Positions 1 to 10,697 of a stretch of 64,000 nt of DNA are shown here, piece after piece. The translations under genes and the position numbers were made by a program. This DNA is from Darksidea phi (lineage: Eukaryota > Ascomycota > Dothideomycetes > Pleosporales > Lentitheciaceae), in NCBI GenBank assembly GCA_030770425.1, contig JASJFT010000056.1, positions 124,001-188,000 of the forward strand, in the 5' to 3' direction. The notes under the pieces were generated by a model. The model saw only the letters and a list, made by a program, of their open reading frames with translations. It searched no databases and had not been told where the DNA came from. Every line of letters starts with the position of its first letter. Within the stretch, counting starts at the first letter, position 1.

Positions 1-357
1 CCACTCTACCAAGAGCTCCATCCCACCTTCCTGATACGGTATGGCTCCTAGCTGCATGTTAGCATATTGCAATTACCTTCTAGAATCGCGAAATACCACG
101 ATGGCTTTAACTGCAACACATGGTTCTTCATGTTTTACAAAACAATTAAGCTCGTGAGTCGTGTTTTTGTAGCAGAACGCCGCTTCACTCCAAAATAAAT
201 AGGCGCGGACGCCATCCCAGATAATCTCCATGGACTTGGGACCTTTTGCTGTTCGTCTACGGCTCCTGAAGGATAGTTATATGAAAATCTTAGTTCATTA
301 GAGTTATGTGCTGCATTTTAGACTACAGTTCACCCTATTCACATGTCATCAGAGACC
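1..357. other. left-edge intergenic stretch
   Basis: No reading frame or repeat can be supported here. It lies downstream of the stop codon of the leftward GH20 gene and probably holds its 3' untranslated region. Confidence 0.5.
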
Positions 358-2934
358 TCACAGCACTACCGTTCCAACCAATGTGATCACCAGCGCTACC
401 ATCGCCATCTTTGCGCTAACTAAACGCCTAATCCCGCTACTTCCAACAGGTGGTGCCGGTTGAGTCCCGTTCCCAATTCCACCCTTCCCGTTAATACCAA
501 CTTCTAGCACCAGACTGTCCAATCCGCCTGCGATTTGATTCAACGGCGCGACTAAGGCCATTTGACTCCAGCTAAACCGCGTGTTCCGTCCACCGAAAAC
601 ATACACCTCAAACCTCCCCTTGTACTCGTCCTCAACCCATACTCGACTGCCGTTCACCACATCTGTGGTTATCCGGATCTTGGCTGGAAATGTGAGAGGG
701 ACGGGGTGATGTGAGGAGGTGGAGACGTTTGTCCAGATGCGACCTGGGTGCCCAGGGTCGTGCCCATCCGATTCGGAGGTTGAGCGGAGCGGGTAGGGGA
801 TGTTGTCGGCTGTGGTAAATACTAGCGTTATGGTTCCATTCGCGGAGATGTTGGATGGGACTGTTCCGATTGAAAGTGTTGTATCAGGCCCGACGAGTGT
901 GAAGGGTGAAGATGCGGTAAGTGTGAGCGTGTACGGCGGTCCGTAAGAGCCTTTGCTCAGCGCCACATTAGTTCCATATCCCGAGCCGCGTTTCCATGAT
1001 AAAAGAGGAGTTGAAACGTCTACTTCTCCGACGTACGAAGGTGCTAGACGGCGGTCAAGGTTCTGTCCTGGTGCCTAAACGCAGAGGTACAAAGTTAGCA
1101 AAGCTAAGCCTGGGGGGTTCAATGCCTAGTGACTCGGGCTAGAGGCCGCGTTGATTTGAAAATTAAGACGAGCATGTACCGCGGAGCTACGTACTATTGG
1201 TGCTAAAGTATCAAGCGTGACTGTAAGATTCTCTGCGCTGATGTTCACGCCTCGTGCGCCAGACCATGCGCGTGCTGCGACAACGGGGATACCATCTCGC
1301 ATGGCATAGTATCCTTCAAGCTGAGTAGTAGCATCAGGACCGTTGTCGCTCCATGCGGCCAGGATAGCGCCTTTATTGCCACTTGCACTAGGTTTAAGCT
1401 GTTCGGTCGTATTGACAGGATTGAATAAACTTGGATCCCATTGCCAACCAGACTGATCCGCGAAGTTAAGGGTACGCGTGACGTTGTAGAACTGCGGATA
1501 TGGTGCGGGCAGAATCGGCATGTGGTCGTTTTTCAAGCTCATGTACGCCCACCAATCTTCAGAGTTGATCAACGCATAGCCATCGGTTTGTAATTGCACG
1601 GGATCAGATTGCCCATACTGCCAGTGTTGTATAATGATGTCTTTGGAGATTGTAAGGTTTTCGGATGGCTCATGCGTGCCCCAGATTCTGATGCGTTTCC
1701 CGGATGTCGAGTTGACAAAGTCAGACATCTCATTGACGAAATTGATGTAGTCGTCTGCCAGCGCGGGATCGTATTCATCTGCGCCGATGTGCACCTCTTT
1801 TGTTTTGAACCATGGAAGGAACTCGGACCAGATGGCCTTTACAGTCGGAATCGCGTCTGGATGGGAGAGGTTGAGGAGATCCTTCTTAGTGAGCGCGAGC
1901 TCCGGTTTCCACCTAAAGGCCGCGGTACAAAGTCAGCAAAGCATATCCAAAAGGGCTCAAGAGCTATTGTCGAACTGACGCTGCGTTGTTTTGCGAGACG
2001 CAAAGCAGGTGGCAGCTCATACAGTGGGGTTACGCACTTTGTGATGGAGAGACAGTGGCCTGGGGCTTCGATCTCCGGAATGACGGTAACCCCGCGCTGG
2101 GCGCAATGCTTTTGGAAGTCTTCAAATTCGGATCTCGAAAGCGTCTCATTTGGTCGCTGTATGATGCCTTGCAGCTCTGCGGCCTCGGGATGAAGGGAGA
2201 AGTGAGAAAAGACTTCGGACCTGCAGGGTTCGATCAGCGATTCTTTCACAGATACCTCAAAATGCCTACCAAGTTTCGTTGTGTCCACGGTTCAGCGGAT
2301 AGTTGTCGCTCGAATGGTAATGAAACTCGGACATCTTAAAGAATGATGCATACGTGCAAAGTTCCTTCAAGAACTCGGCCGTGTACCACTTCCGTCCAGC
2401 ATCCAGCATATACCCTCGTGTCGCATATGCCGGTGTATCAACTGTCCAGCCCCCTTGCAGAGGTGACCCATTCGCGATCACCAACTCTTGAAGCAGCGTC
2501 CGAGTTCCCCAGAACATCCCCCGCGCGCCTGTTCCGCCAATGAACACGGTCCCACCGCCGATTTCCAGCTCGTAGCCTTCTTCCGTCGAAATTCCATTTT
2601 CGTACGTTATTTGACTTGCATCGCCCCTATATTGACCGAGCAAGATTCCGAATTCGGGAAATGAATCAACTCGTTGCAGCGTCCAGTTTGCGTTGGTCAG
2701 TTGTGAAATGTCTTGGCGGAAGATTTCTGCAAACTCGTACGCGGTGGGTGGTATAAGGGTCAGACCCTCCGTGTCAGTGTGGTCTGCGAAAGAGCTATCG
2801 ATGTATATCGTCTTTGCGATATCGTTGAGCAAGTAGTCGCCCGTGGAACCGTTCCTTGTCCATTGGACGGGTGGCAGTGGCTGCGGCAACGCCGTGACCA
2901 AACCAATCAGGCTGCACAGACACCATAGGATCAT
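358..2934 (-). CDS. GH20 beta-N-acetylhexosaminidase, secreted, probably GPI-anchored
   Basis: Predicted to remove terminal N-acetylhexosamine from chitin fragments or glycans at the cell surface. Four exons fit: 2934-2270, 2220-2038, 1912-1134 and 1067-358 (778 aa). All introns are GT..AG and joins keep frame. The protein opens with a signal peptide (about residues 1-16). A GH20 N-terminal domain follows, then the TIM barrel with HIGADEYDP, the family's His-x-Gly-Gly-Asp-Glu site holding the catalytic Asp-Glu pair; the second Gly is Ala here. Later motifs such as SGWQWDP and the Trp-rich AILAAWSDN also fit the barrel. The last ~20 residues are hydrophobic and follow a small-residue stretch (PPVGSSG), as in GPI-attachment signals. 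The sugar specificity cannot be read from sequence. The family call is firm; the last intron's acceptor (CAG at 1070-1068) is the least certain join. Confidence 0.93.
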
Positions 2935-3543
2935 TTTCCACTGGTGTTTGGGAGGGCGACAGCGATTGTGAGGTTGCTGACGCTGCCGTGCTTCGGTTTT
3001 GCTGTCGCTTTAAGTATGCAGGCGTGGCAGGTACCTAGCGATTCTCGGGTTCCCCACCACTGTTATCACTCGCTGCATCGCTTCCCCGCACGCTTACTGC
3101 TGACAACGTAACCCTCGCATGAGCCAAGATGCGATCAAAGGATCACGGGAAAGCTCATGAGCTACGCCCGATGCTAGCAAAGTTGGCGGCGAATTTCGTC
3201 GTGAAGGGGAACCCGCACGTCCAAGTCCTGCGCCATAATCGATAACGGCTTGTCTAGTTTACTTCCACGTAGCGCTTGCTGCATTTGTTTCCGAACAGTG
3301 TACCATTGATCAAAAGGCTTACGAGGACGACGAGTAACAGGAGTGACGATGACGAGTAACAGAGGGCCTAGTTGACCTTTGGATCTCTCTACTGCAAATC
3401 TGCTAACCGTTCTTGTCTAGCACCCAAAAGCCACCACTTTTCATGTCCACATCAGCAGAACAACTGCTTCATTCTACAACATCCATCACCAACCGCTTCG
3501 TTCGACAACGCTCACGCCGAGCTCTGCATATGCTGTCCCTCTA
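2935..3543. other. intergenic spacer upstream of the GH20 gene
   Basis: Presumed GH20 promoter on its right flank. No gene was recognised. A frame that looks open at 3372-3644 runs into the neighbouring inverted-repeat element and is not a gene. Confidence 0.5.
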
Positions 3544-3967
3544 ACGTGTTTTATCAGTCCCCGGCCCGAACCACTCCTCGGCCCACACCAAAAACCCACC
3601 CAAAATGGGAAAAACCACACCTTCATATCTCAACAACGGCTTAATAATAAATTTAAAACTCTATACGAAGGCTTTAATACCTATTCAAAACCTCTTATTA
3701 AAGTCTTAGAATAGTAGGCTTAGCCATTATCGAAATATCGTGTTTTGGCCTCCAATTTTAAGCTAAATTGCTGTATCTCTAGAACTACTTAATAAAATAC
3801 TTCTAGAGCCTAATAGTAGTTATAAAATAGATATAAAGCCTAAGTATAGAGTTTCGGATTATTTTATTAAGCCGTTGTTGAGATATGAAGGTCCGATTTT
3901 TCCCATTTTTGGTGGGTTTTTGGGGTGGGCCGAGGAGTGGTTCGGGCCGGGGACTGATAAAACACGT
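3544..3967. mobile_element. foldback MITE (non-autonomous DNA transposon), 424 bp
   Basis: The left arm (from 3544) and the reverse complement of the right arm (ending 3967) match over about 100 bp with only a handful of mismatches. Weaker complementarity then continues into an AT-rich centre, so nearly the whole element can fold into one hairpin. TA dinucleotides sit just outside both ends (3542-3543 and 3968-3969), consistent with a Tc1/mariner-type TA target-site duplication. Outermost terminal bases read ACGTGTTTTATCAGTCCCC. No transposase is encoded. The superfamily is inferred from the TA only; the TA could also belong to a slightly longer palindromic terminus. Confidence 0.88.
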
Positions 3968-4359
3968 TAGCGGAAGATGTCAACCCGCCTAATCGAGTCT
4001 AGCGTTGAGCGATCTGCAGCATGGGATGCCTGTTCCTGTTCCTCCGCAGCAATTATATTGCTCATCACAATACAATAAGATACGCGAACCAGGTTGTGCG
4101 CGGCTGTTCGCATATTGCGATATGTGGGGAGATAAGATGGAGAATATAAGGGGTTCGAGTCTCCCGCATGTGTATCCATCCGCGCATGACCGACACTATC
4201 AGACGAGAAAGGAAGAGATTGTGATTCAAAGGCAGAGGCACGCAGTTAGTAAAACTCATCTGACGGGGTGTTAGTACATGTGATCCGGGGCTTAACGTCT
4301 CTTTGTTCTATGAACCACGACACACTTTGTACCACCGAGTTATAAGGTACACGTCGAGA
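3968..4359. other. intergenic, promoter side of the GH47 gene
   Basis: No gene recognised. A TATA-like stretch (TTATAAGG, about 4339-4346) lies just upstream of the chosen GH47 start codon. Short open frames here look like chance. Confidence 0.4.
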
Positions 4360-6232
4360 ATGGGGTGGTTGTCAAGCATCATCGCCGCAAGCGTCGTTTT
4401 TACAGGCACGGCTTCAGCCATTCCGAGCTCTTTCCATATACGCAATGGTCAAGCCTACCCAAACGTCACCTACCCGGGCCAAAAAGGCCGCGACTACGAC
4501 TACACCAGCTTCGACCAAAATCAAACACGTCGTGCCGAAGGCGTAATCGAAATGTTCCGTTTCGCTTGGAACGGCTACTACACCTACGCTTTTCCAAACG
4601 ATGATCTCAAACCTGTCAACAACAGTTTCGCCAACTCGCGTAATGGCTGGGGCGTTACTGCTATCGATGCGCTCGACACAGCCATCATTATGGAGCAAGT
4701 AGATATCGTTAACCAGATTTTGGACTTTGTACCCACCATTGATTTTACCAAGACGGGAAATGGGGTGAGGGCGGGCGCGAGTTTGAGTGTTAGTCTTTTT
4801 GAGACGAACATTAGGTACATTGGTGGCTTACTTAGTGGGTATGATCTGTTGAAAGGCCCATTTGAGCATCTGGATGTTGAGGAAGAGAAGGTTGATGCGC
4901 TTTTGAAGCAATGCATCGTGCTCGCTGATGTGCTCAAGTTTGCTTTCGATACACCTAGTGGGATCCCTGTCAATAACGTCTTCATCCACAACAAGACTTT
5001 CGCGTCGCGCTACCAGATGGCCGATGGAACTTGGTCCGCTGGACTGGCCGAATTGGGTATGTAATCCTAGGGTACCAAATAGGTCTCTCCTGTTTTAGAG
5101 CGTATCTTAGTTCCTCAAACAGTCAATTCATGGGCTGAGAAATAGGTGCTGATAACTCTCTGAGTGAGCGTTGCTGACTTTGCTATTAGGGACGTTAGTG
5201 CTAGAGTGGCAGCACCTGTCCGATCTATCCGGAAACCCAGAGTATGGCGACCTCGCGCAGAGGGCCATGGACTATTTTTTGGAGCCGAGTGAAGAGGTCT
5301 GGCCGGGGCTTACAGGGGGAAATTTCAGTACTGCAACGGGCGAGATTTTGGATGCGTATGGTGGATGGACCTCTGGCAACGATTCTGCGTACGAAGTAAG
5401 CACTCACCATCCGCCACAGCCATCCAGCTCGCCATAACAAATCCAGTATCTCATAAAAATGTACGTCTACGATCCGGAAAAGTACAAACTCTACGGCGAA
5501 CGCTTTGCCTCCGCCGCCGACTCCACAATCGCGCACCTGCTCTCGTCTCCCTCCTCTCGGCCCGACCTGAGAACAGCCGCCTCCTTCGTAGGCCGTGCAC
5601 CGCAGAATTACTCAGAGCAACTGGAATGCTTCATCGGATCAGTCTTCATCCTGGGAAGCACCGCTCTCAACAAACCCGAGTATCTAGAACACGGTCTCGA
5701 CTTCGCAGAATTCTGCGCTAACGGTTATCGCTATGCACCCTCGGGAATCGGTCCGATTATTTATTCCTGGAACTTGACAGAGTTGGCGTGGCCCGAGTTT
5801 ACGAATCAATCGGCGTTTTATGAGAAGAGTGGATGGTTCGTCGACGACAATACCGCTTTCCGGGCGGGCTTGACTCCTGAGGCGATCGAGAGTTGGTATT
5901 ACGCCTACCAAGTCACAGGGAACCAGTACTGGCGCGACGTCGCGTGGGCGTACACGCTTGCACAGAACCGTACCGAGCGTGTGGGCTCGGGGTTCTCGTC
6001 CATCCTAAATATCTTTGAAGAAGATGGTGGTGGGTGGCAGAATTCTATGCAGAGCTTCTTTCTGGCCGAGGTGCTGAAGTATCAGTATTTGATTCAAGCG
6101 CCTGAGGAGAAGAAGGGCGAATGGGATGTCGAGCATGCGCCTGAAGGCGTAGGGAATGGTGGGAATGTGAATTTGTGGGTGTATAATACTGAAGCGCATC
6201 CAATAAAGGTACAGGCTAAAACCCCGGTGTGA
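4360..6232 (+). CDS. GH47 class I alpha-1,2-mannosidase (secretory pathway)
   Basis: Predicted to trim alpha-1,2-mannose from N-glycans. Exons 4360-5056, 5190-5395 and 5447-6232 give 562 aa. I chose the ATG at 4360 over the one at 4303 because it places a clean signal peptide (about residues 1-20, ending TASA) at the N-terminus. GH47 hallmarks in order: NGWGVTAIDALDTAIIM, SLFETNIRYIGGLLSGY with a conserved acidic residue, GGWQNSMQSFFLAEVLKY, and the C-terminal NTEAHPIK, whose Thr is the family's calcium ligand. Where the family usually has Arg-Pro-Glu near the active site, this protein has Thr-Pro-Glu (GLTPEAIES). The length fits secreted fungal members of the family. Many N-glycosylation sequons also suggest secretion. 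Confidence 0.92.
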
Positions 6233-6445
6233 AGCGCATGAGAGAACGGGGATTGTGTAGCCAAAAGGCCCTTAGAGAAGAGTCTAGATCTCAATTGTCA
6301 AGTCAATAAGCACGCCTGCTAGACGCCTGCTTGTAGATACTTAATCTTTTCATTTCAAGGTGACTACATTGACTGAGTTGATTTGGTTTACGACACGTTG
6401 CTGTACTGTTTCCAAAAGTTTGCCTGTGTGGAAAATTTCCTGCGC

Positions 6446-7590
6446 TCAATACGTCGCTGTTAGTCTCTTTATTAGATATTCACCGCTCTTAATACCCTCG
6501 TACTTCTTCCCTGTCTGCTCATAAGTGCCAGGTATAGCTTCAATGGTCCGCTCGAAGTTTGGATTACAGAAATAGGCGACAGAATATCGCGGGGGATATG
6601 TATCTGATCCATCATCCTCATGCATTGTGGGCGGCTCCACTACGCGGTGTTTTGTCGATTTGATGGTGTCGTTGGACCATCGTGCGAGTAAGTCTCCGGC
6701 GTTGACGACAATGGTGTCGGGAATGGGTGTTGCGTTGACGAAGGTGCCTTTGGGTGAGCGGACTTGAAGACCGCCCCGCGCGTCTTGGAAGAGTAGCGTT
6801 ACGGAGCCGTAGTCGCTGTGCTCTCCAGCTCGGACTTGAAGCTGGCCATCGGACCTCTTGAAGACCGACTTTGGCACGCCGGGATAATGCAGCAATCTCA
6901 GCGTATTATCGCCCCCATCTGTGAAGCTATCAAACCACTTCTCATCGAGGCCCATGCCCAGCGCAATCGCTCTCATGAGCTGCACGTGCAGAGCCTTACA
7001 CGTGCCATGGAAATTTTGCATCACCTCCTTAAACTCCTTGGCCTCGTCGTCGCCCTCCGTGGGCGGCCACATGTTGGGCATGCCCTCTTCTCCTTCCCTG
7101 CCAATTTCTAGCGACTCCTTCAGATCAGGCACCGCTTCTCTCAGCTTCCCCACTTCGCCCGCTTCCTCAAGATCTGTGACCTTTTCCCGCCCCTGCGCAC
7201 TGTATCCGCGATTGGCTTCCGGCGAATACCACGATAACGCGTCTTTCTGCTCTTGCGGTCGTGCGAAGAATTTAGCCGAGTTGGAGAAGACGGAGGAGAT
7301 GGTGGCAGAAGGTATGCCGTGGTTCTTGAGGTAGATGAAGCCAGCGTTTTGGAAGCCATTGAGGACGGCCTGGGCGGTCTGCGCCCTCTGGATGTTGTTA
7401 TCCGAGAGGAAGGGCGCGAAGTCGATGAGCTGGACGTGTTAGCGTGTGTGATTGATAGAAAGGGCGCGTGGAGATTCACGGGGATGATCAAGTCGTCCTG
7501 CGCGACCGCTTTGTCGACTGTTATGTCTGTCATGGTGGTAAAGGATCCAACGTTGGGAGTGAGAGATCGGGAGTGTGAAGAGGGCTCCAC
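6446..7590 (-). CDS. 2-oxoglutarate/Fe(II)-dependent oxygenase (isopenicillin-N-synthase-like)
   Basis: Two exons, 7590-7480 and 7429-6446, with a 50-bp intron (7479-7430), give 364 aa. Starting at a second in-frame ATG at 7533 would give 345 aa. After splicing the N-terminus reads IPLIDFAPFL, the usual opening of the DIOX_N domain. The iron-binding triad is visible: His and Asp in EHSDYGSVTLLFQ and the distal His in KSTKHRVVEPP. The 2-oxoglutarate-binding Arg-x-Ser is in RYSVAYF. Such enzymes hydroxylate, desaturate or close rings on small molecules; the substrate here is unknown. There is no biosynthetic gene cluster around it, so a stand-alone metabolic or detoxifying role is as likely as secondary metabolism. 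Confidence 0.9.
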
Positions 7591-7885
7591 AAAGCCCCTC
7601 GACCATCTCTCTTAGCCTGGTTAGATCATTCAAAGTTGATGCTGTATAGCGCCGTCTTCATCGGTGAGCTCTTGCGCCGCGATAAGATAAGCCGAGAGTG
7701 GGGTAAACTCAACACCAAACATTTGAACTCCAACATCGACTCAGGCCAAAGATGCATCATGATTGACAACCAGGAACAACATAATGTGGCGCGCTACCAT
7801 GGCGAATTTGTAATTCTTGAATACCGCCGTACATTGGCCATCGTATCCCCGGCTAATAGCCCGTCAATCTTATCATATTTCGAAG

Positions 7886-8270
7886 CTAAACTCTTACAGT
7901 CTTAATCTCCGCTCCCCCTTTTTCAATAACTACCGCCAACATCTTCGGATCCTGGCCCATAACCCACTCGCTGCTATCCTCCCACATCCGATCCTCGACT
8001 AGCTCCCCCAAAGTATCTACGCCAATAGATGCCGCTTTTCCCTTTCCACTCAACTCGGCGACCACCGCATGAACTCTTTTTCTTCCACTTCGTCCATTAC
8101 GCCATACATCCACCAACCAATTCCCGCCCCGCAATCTGTCATCTCCGCCTCATACATCTCCCAATCCGTCCAAACCCACCGCGTCAATCTTGTTTCGTCA
8201 AACTTCGTGTCCAATCTCTAGGATCTGGTTTGGCTGGAGTGTGACGAAGTGCCAGAGTTTCGCACCTTCA
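7886..8270 (-). pseudogene. three-frame gene fossil of unknown family
   Basis: Reading right to left, three protein-like stretches follow each other in different frames: one with LWHFVTLQPNQILEIGHEV, one with RWVWTDWEMYEAEMTDCGAG continuing to a stop at RWSPS, and one ending VMGQDPKMLAVVIEKGG then IKTVRV and a stop. Their composition (Trp- and acid-rich, natural codon use) looks like real protein, and the order is collinear, so frameshifts in one former gene are the simplest reading. No start codon or complete frame exists. I do not recognise the family. A multi-intron gene is possible, but no convincing splice sites were found. Confidence 0.4.
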
Positions 8271-8504
8271 GTTCCCTAGGTCCATATTTAGGCCAGTGGT
8301 ATGCAGGCCAGAGCTTGATTGATTTTTGTGGCTTGTACTTCTTTTTGGATAGTTATGCAGATGGTGTTTGTGAATGAACGGTTGCTAAGGTTGCCAAATG
8401 GTTCCACTCAGCAAATGTCGTTGGTCTATCGATATAGGCAGACTTTGGGATGCAGTGCATGTTTTTCTACCTCTATTGTCTCTAGCGATCAGACCATCTC
8501 TCGC

Positions 8505-10697
8505 TCACACAAGCGTCACGTCCCCAAGTGGCATGCCATGCATCTCCATAGCCTCACCACGCATGATTCCATGAACATATGATTCCCCTAGTAGCTCATA
8601 TACCGGGCTGACGTCCTCGCTAGCCCCTGTCCTCCTGATCACGAAAGGCATGCAGGCTTTCTCAAAGACTACGATTTCATCCCCTACTCTCGTACCTCTT
8701 GGTACCAACGCAAAGTACCCTTTCCTTGTAACCGCAAATCGCCGCATGTTGAGCGCAGCTCGAAGCGCAATTTGTAAATCCTTTAGTATTTTAGCTGGCC
8801 TCCTCACTCTCAGGCTTTTAAGGTTGAAATATCCCTTCTCACGTCGAGCGCTGTAAGTTTGACCAGGCAAAGAAGGCATTGAGCCTGTAATAGAATCTAG
8901 GACCAAGCTGAAGACTTCGCTGTGCTCCGGAGATGGCGATGCTATACCGGAACCGTCGCGCCCAGCTATGAGCGTCTGCCAGAAGGCGTTGTAAATGGAG
9001 GTATCAGGGCCCGGATATGTGCCGTCTGGACTCGAATTGCTTGCAAGGTCAACATAGATAGCCCATCTATTGTTCTGTACAGATAGATCATCGATGTTGA
9101 GGATGGGGTCGATGCTCACTGCACCAAGTGTAGCTACTTGATCGAAAATTTTGCCACGCAACGCGATCCTCCTCTTGTCTTCGCTTAATGCCACTGTGTT
9201 TTGACTGTTCTGTATGTTCGAGGACCTTCCACCGGCACCATATAGGCCCCAAGCCTTTGTTGAAAACCCAAGTGCTTCTGTCACGCGCGGGGTACTCCAA
9301 TCGGGAATCCACGATGGCTGCAGAGGTATGTCGTGATCCACACAACTTAATAGTGACATTCCATAATAGGGGTTAGATATCTCGGTGAGACATGCCTTAT
9401 GGTAGACATCCCTTGGCGTAACCTTGGGTGAGTAGTCGGGCAGGATGCTAGACTTTGCAATACCAAGCACGCCGTAAACTTTATCCTTTGGATCGGTTGC
9501 GGCTGCATATCGCGTAATAGCAAGAACCCTTATGAGCGATACTTCATTATCCGTATGTATGCTGAAGTACACGCGTTCTGCTTGAAGTACGTTGATCGTT
9601 GTGCCGCCTGAGGCCGACCACTTGTTTACGATCGCACCTTCCGAGTATTTGCGATCGAGAGCATCGTTGGACGTAAGCCACTTTAGCAAGCCAGAATTTT
9701 CTAGCGTGTAACACCAGGCTGCAATATCATCCCAATATACCACAGTCTTGCCACATTTCACAAAAAGCTGTTTGGACAAATACGCTTCTTGAATGGTCCA
9801 CGTACGTGTAAACCAAGGTCTTCGAAAGAACTGGCGGATTGCCCACCACGATCGGTCCATGGCCGGCGGAAGGTGTAGACGTTCGAAATCCTCAGGCGAT
9901 ATTGTCTGATCGCTCAATTGTACCCTGGAGTGTACATCTTGCATAGTCTCTAATGCAAGATGTGGATCTGAATTCTCGTCGTCGCCCAGCCATATCACGG
10001 TGTTGGTTGCATGGCTGTAGATTAATCCCATCAGCGGAATTTGCGCTTCCTTCTCTTTCACGTCCTTCTGATTGATACATATTTGATCAATCCAGAGATA
10101 GATGCTATGCTCAGAGGACCGGAGATGTCGTAGCGCGCATGCAAGCCCGGAAGTTATTCCGACCGAGCCGACATCCAAGTCAACAGTCTGATCGAAGACT
10201 GGCGCGCCCCAGGTGTAGCTAAGTGCCGTGTACCATATTGGTTTCTCGGTGAGGAGTGAGATGCCGTGGTTTGTGTCTCTTCTCCAGAGCAGCTCTCCCT
10301 TCGTATCAGGATGAGCTCGGATTAGTTGATGCTTGTGAGTAAAGTCAATGGAAATAATTTGTAAACTGGCCTGGAAGGGGTCATCGAATGCCGCAGGGTG
10401 AAGTCGTAAAACACGGATTTCTCCGTCCATAAGGGGTTCATAAAGCTGGGTAGATGTGCGAAGTAGCCCAGTTCCGCGACCGGTCTCACGTTGTTTGAGT
10501 GCAACGAAATCAAGAATTGCCTCGCAGGCCTCTTCATCAAGGCGTCCTCGCATATCAGAAGGTCCATTTACAGTAGCAGGCTCAAAATTAGGACCTGCTC
10601 CGGAGAACTCCAAGTTGAAGGCGCAGATGCATTTGTGGTTGCGTTCATCTAAGTGCGAGGCGTCAGCAAGTTGAGGTATGAAGAATATTTGTGACAT
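8505..10697 (-). CDS. HET-domain (heterokaryon incompatibility) protein
   Basis: Single open frame of 730 aa from the ATG at 10697; the frame stays open upstream but has no earlier ATG close by. The HET domain spans about residues 155-320. It shows ALSYTWG, the block LRSSEHSIYLWIDQICINQ, then YSHATNTVIWLGDD and FFRRPWFTRTWTIQEA, the classical HET blocks. The rest is the variable C-terminal region of this family. HET proteins trigger cell death when genetically different hyphae fuse; the partner and trigger here are unknown. It stands alone, flanked by a gene fossil and a 1.4-kb gap, as is common for rapidly evolving allorecognition genes. No disabling mutation is seen, so it may be functional. 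Confidence 0.9.
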   Translation of the reverse strand: MSQIFFIPQLADASHLDERNHKCICAFNLEFSGAGPNFEPATVNGPSDMRGRLDEEACEAILDFVALKQRETGRGTGLLRTSTQLYEPLMDGEIRVLRLHPAAFDDPFQASLQIISIDFTHKHQLIRAHPDTKGELLWRRDTNHGISLLTEKPIWYTALSYTWGAPVFDQTVDLDVGSVGITSGLACALRHLRSSEHSIYLWIDQICINQKDVKEKEAQIPLMGLIYSHATNTVIWLGDDENSDPHLALETMQDVHSRVQLSDQTISPEDFERLHLPPAMDRSWWAIRQFFRRPWFTRTWTIQEAYLSKQLFVKCGKTVVYWDDIAAWCYTLENSGLLKWLTSNDALDRKYSEGAIVNKWSASGGTTINVLQAERVYFSIHTDNEVSLIRVLAITRYAAATDPKDKVYGVLGIAKSSILPDYSPKVTPRDVYHKACLTEISNPYYGMSLLSCVDHDIPLQPSWIPDWSTPRVTEALGFSTKAWGLYGAGGRSSNIQNSQNTVALSEDKRRIALRGKIFDQVATLGAVSIDPILNIDDLSVQNNRWAIYVDLASNSSPDGTYPGPDTSIYNAFWQTLIAGRDGSGIASPSPEHSEVFSLVLDSITGSMPSLPGQTYSARREKGYFNLKSLRVRRPAKILKDLQIALRAALNMRRFAVTRKGYFALVPRGTRVGDEIVVFEKACMPFVIRRTGASEDVSPVYELLGESYVHGIMRGEAMEMHGMPLGDVTLV

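Noticed and set aside
4080..4170. Possible tRNA because of a T-loop-like GGTTCGAGTC near 4156
   Set aside because: No acceptor stem, D-arm or anticodon arm can be folded around it.
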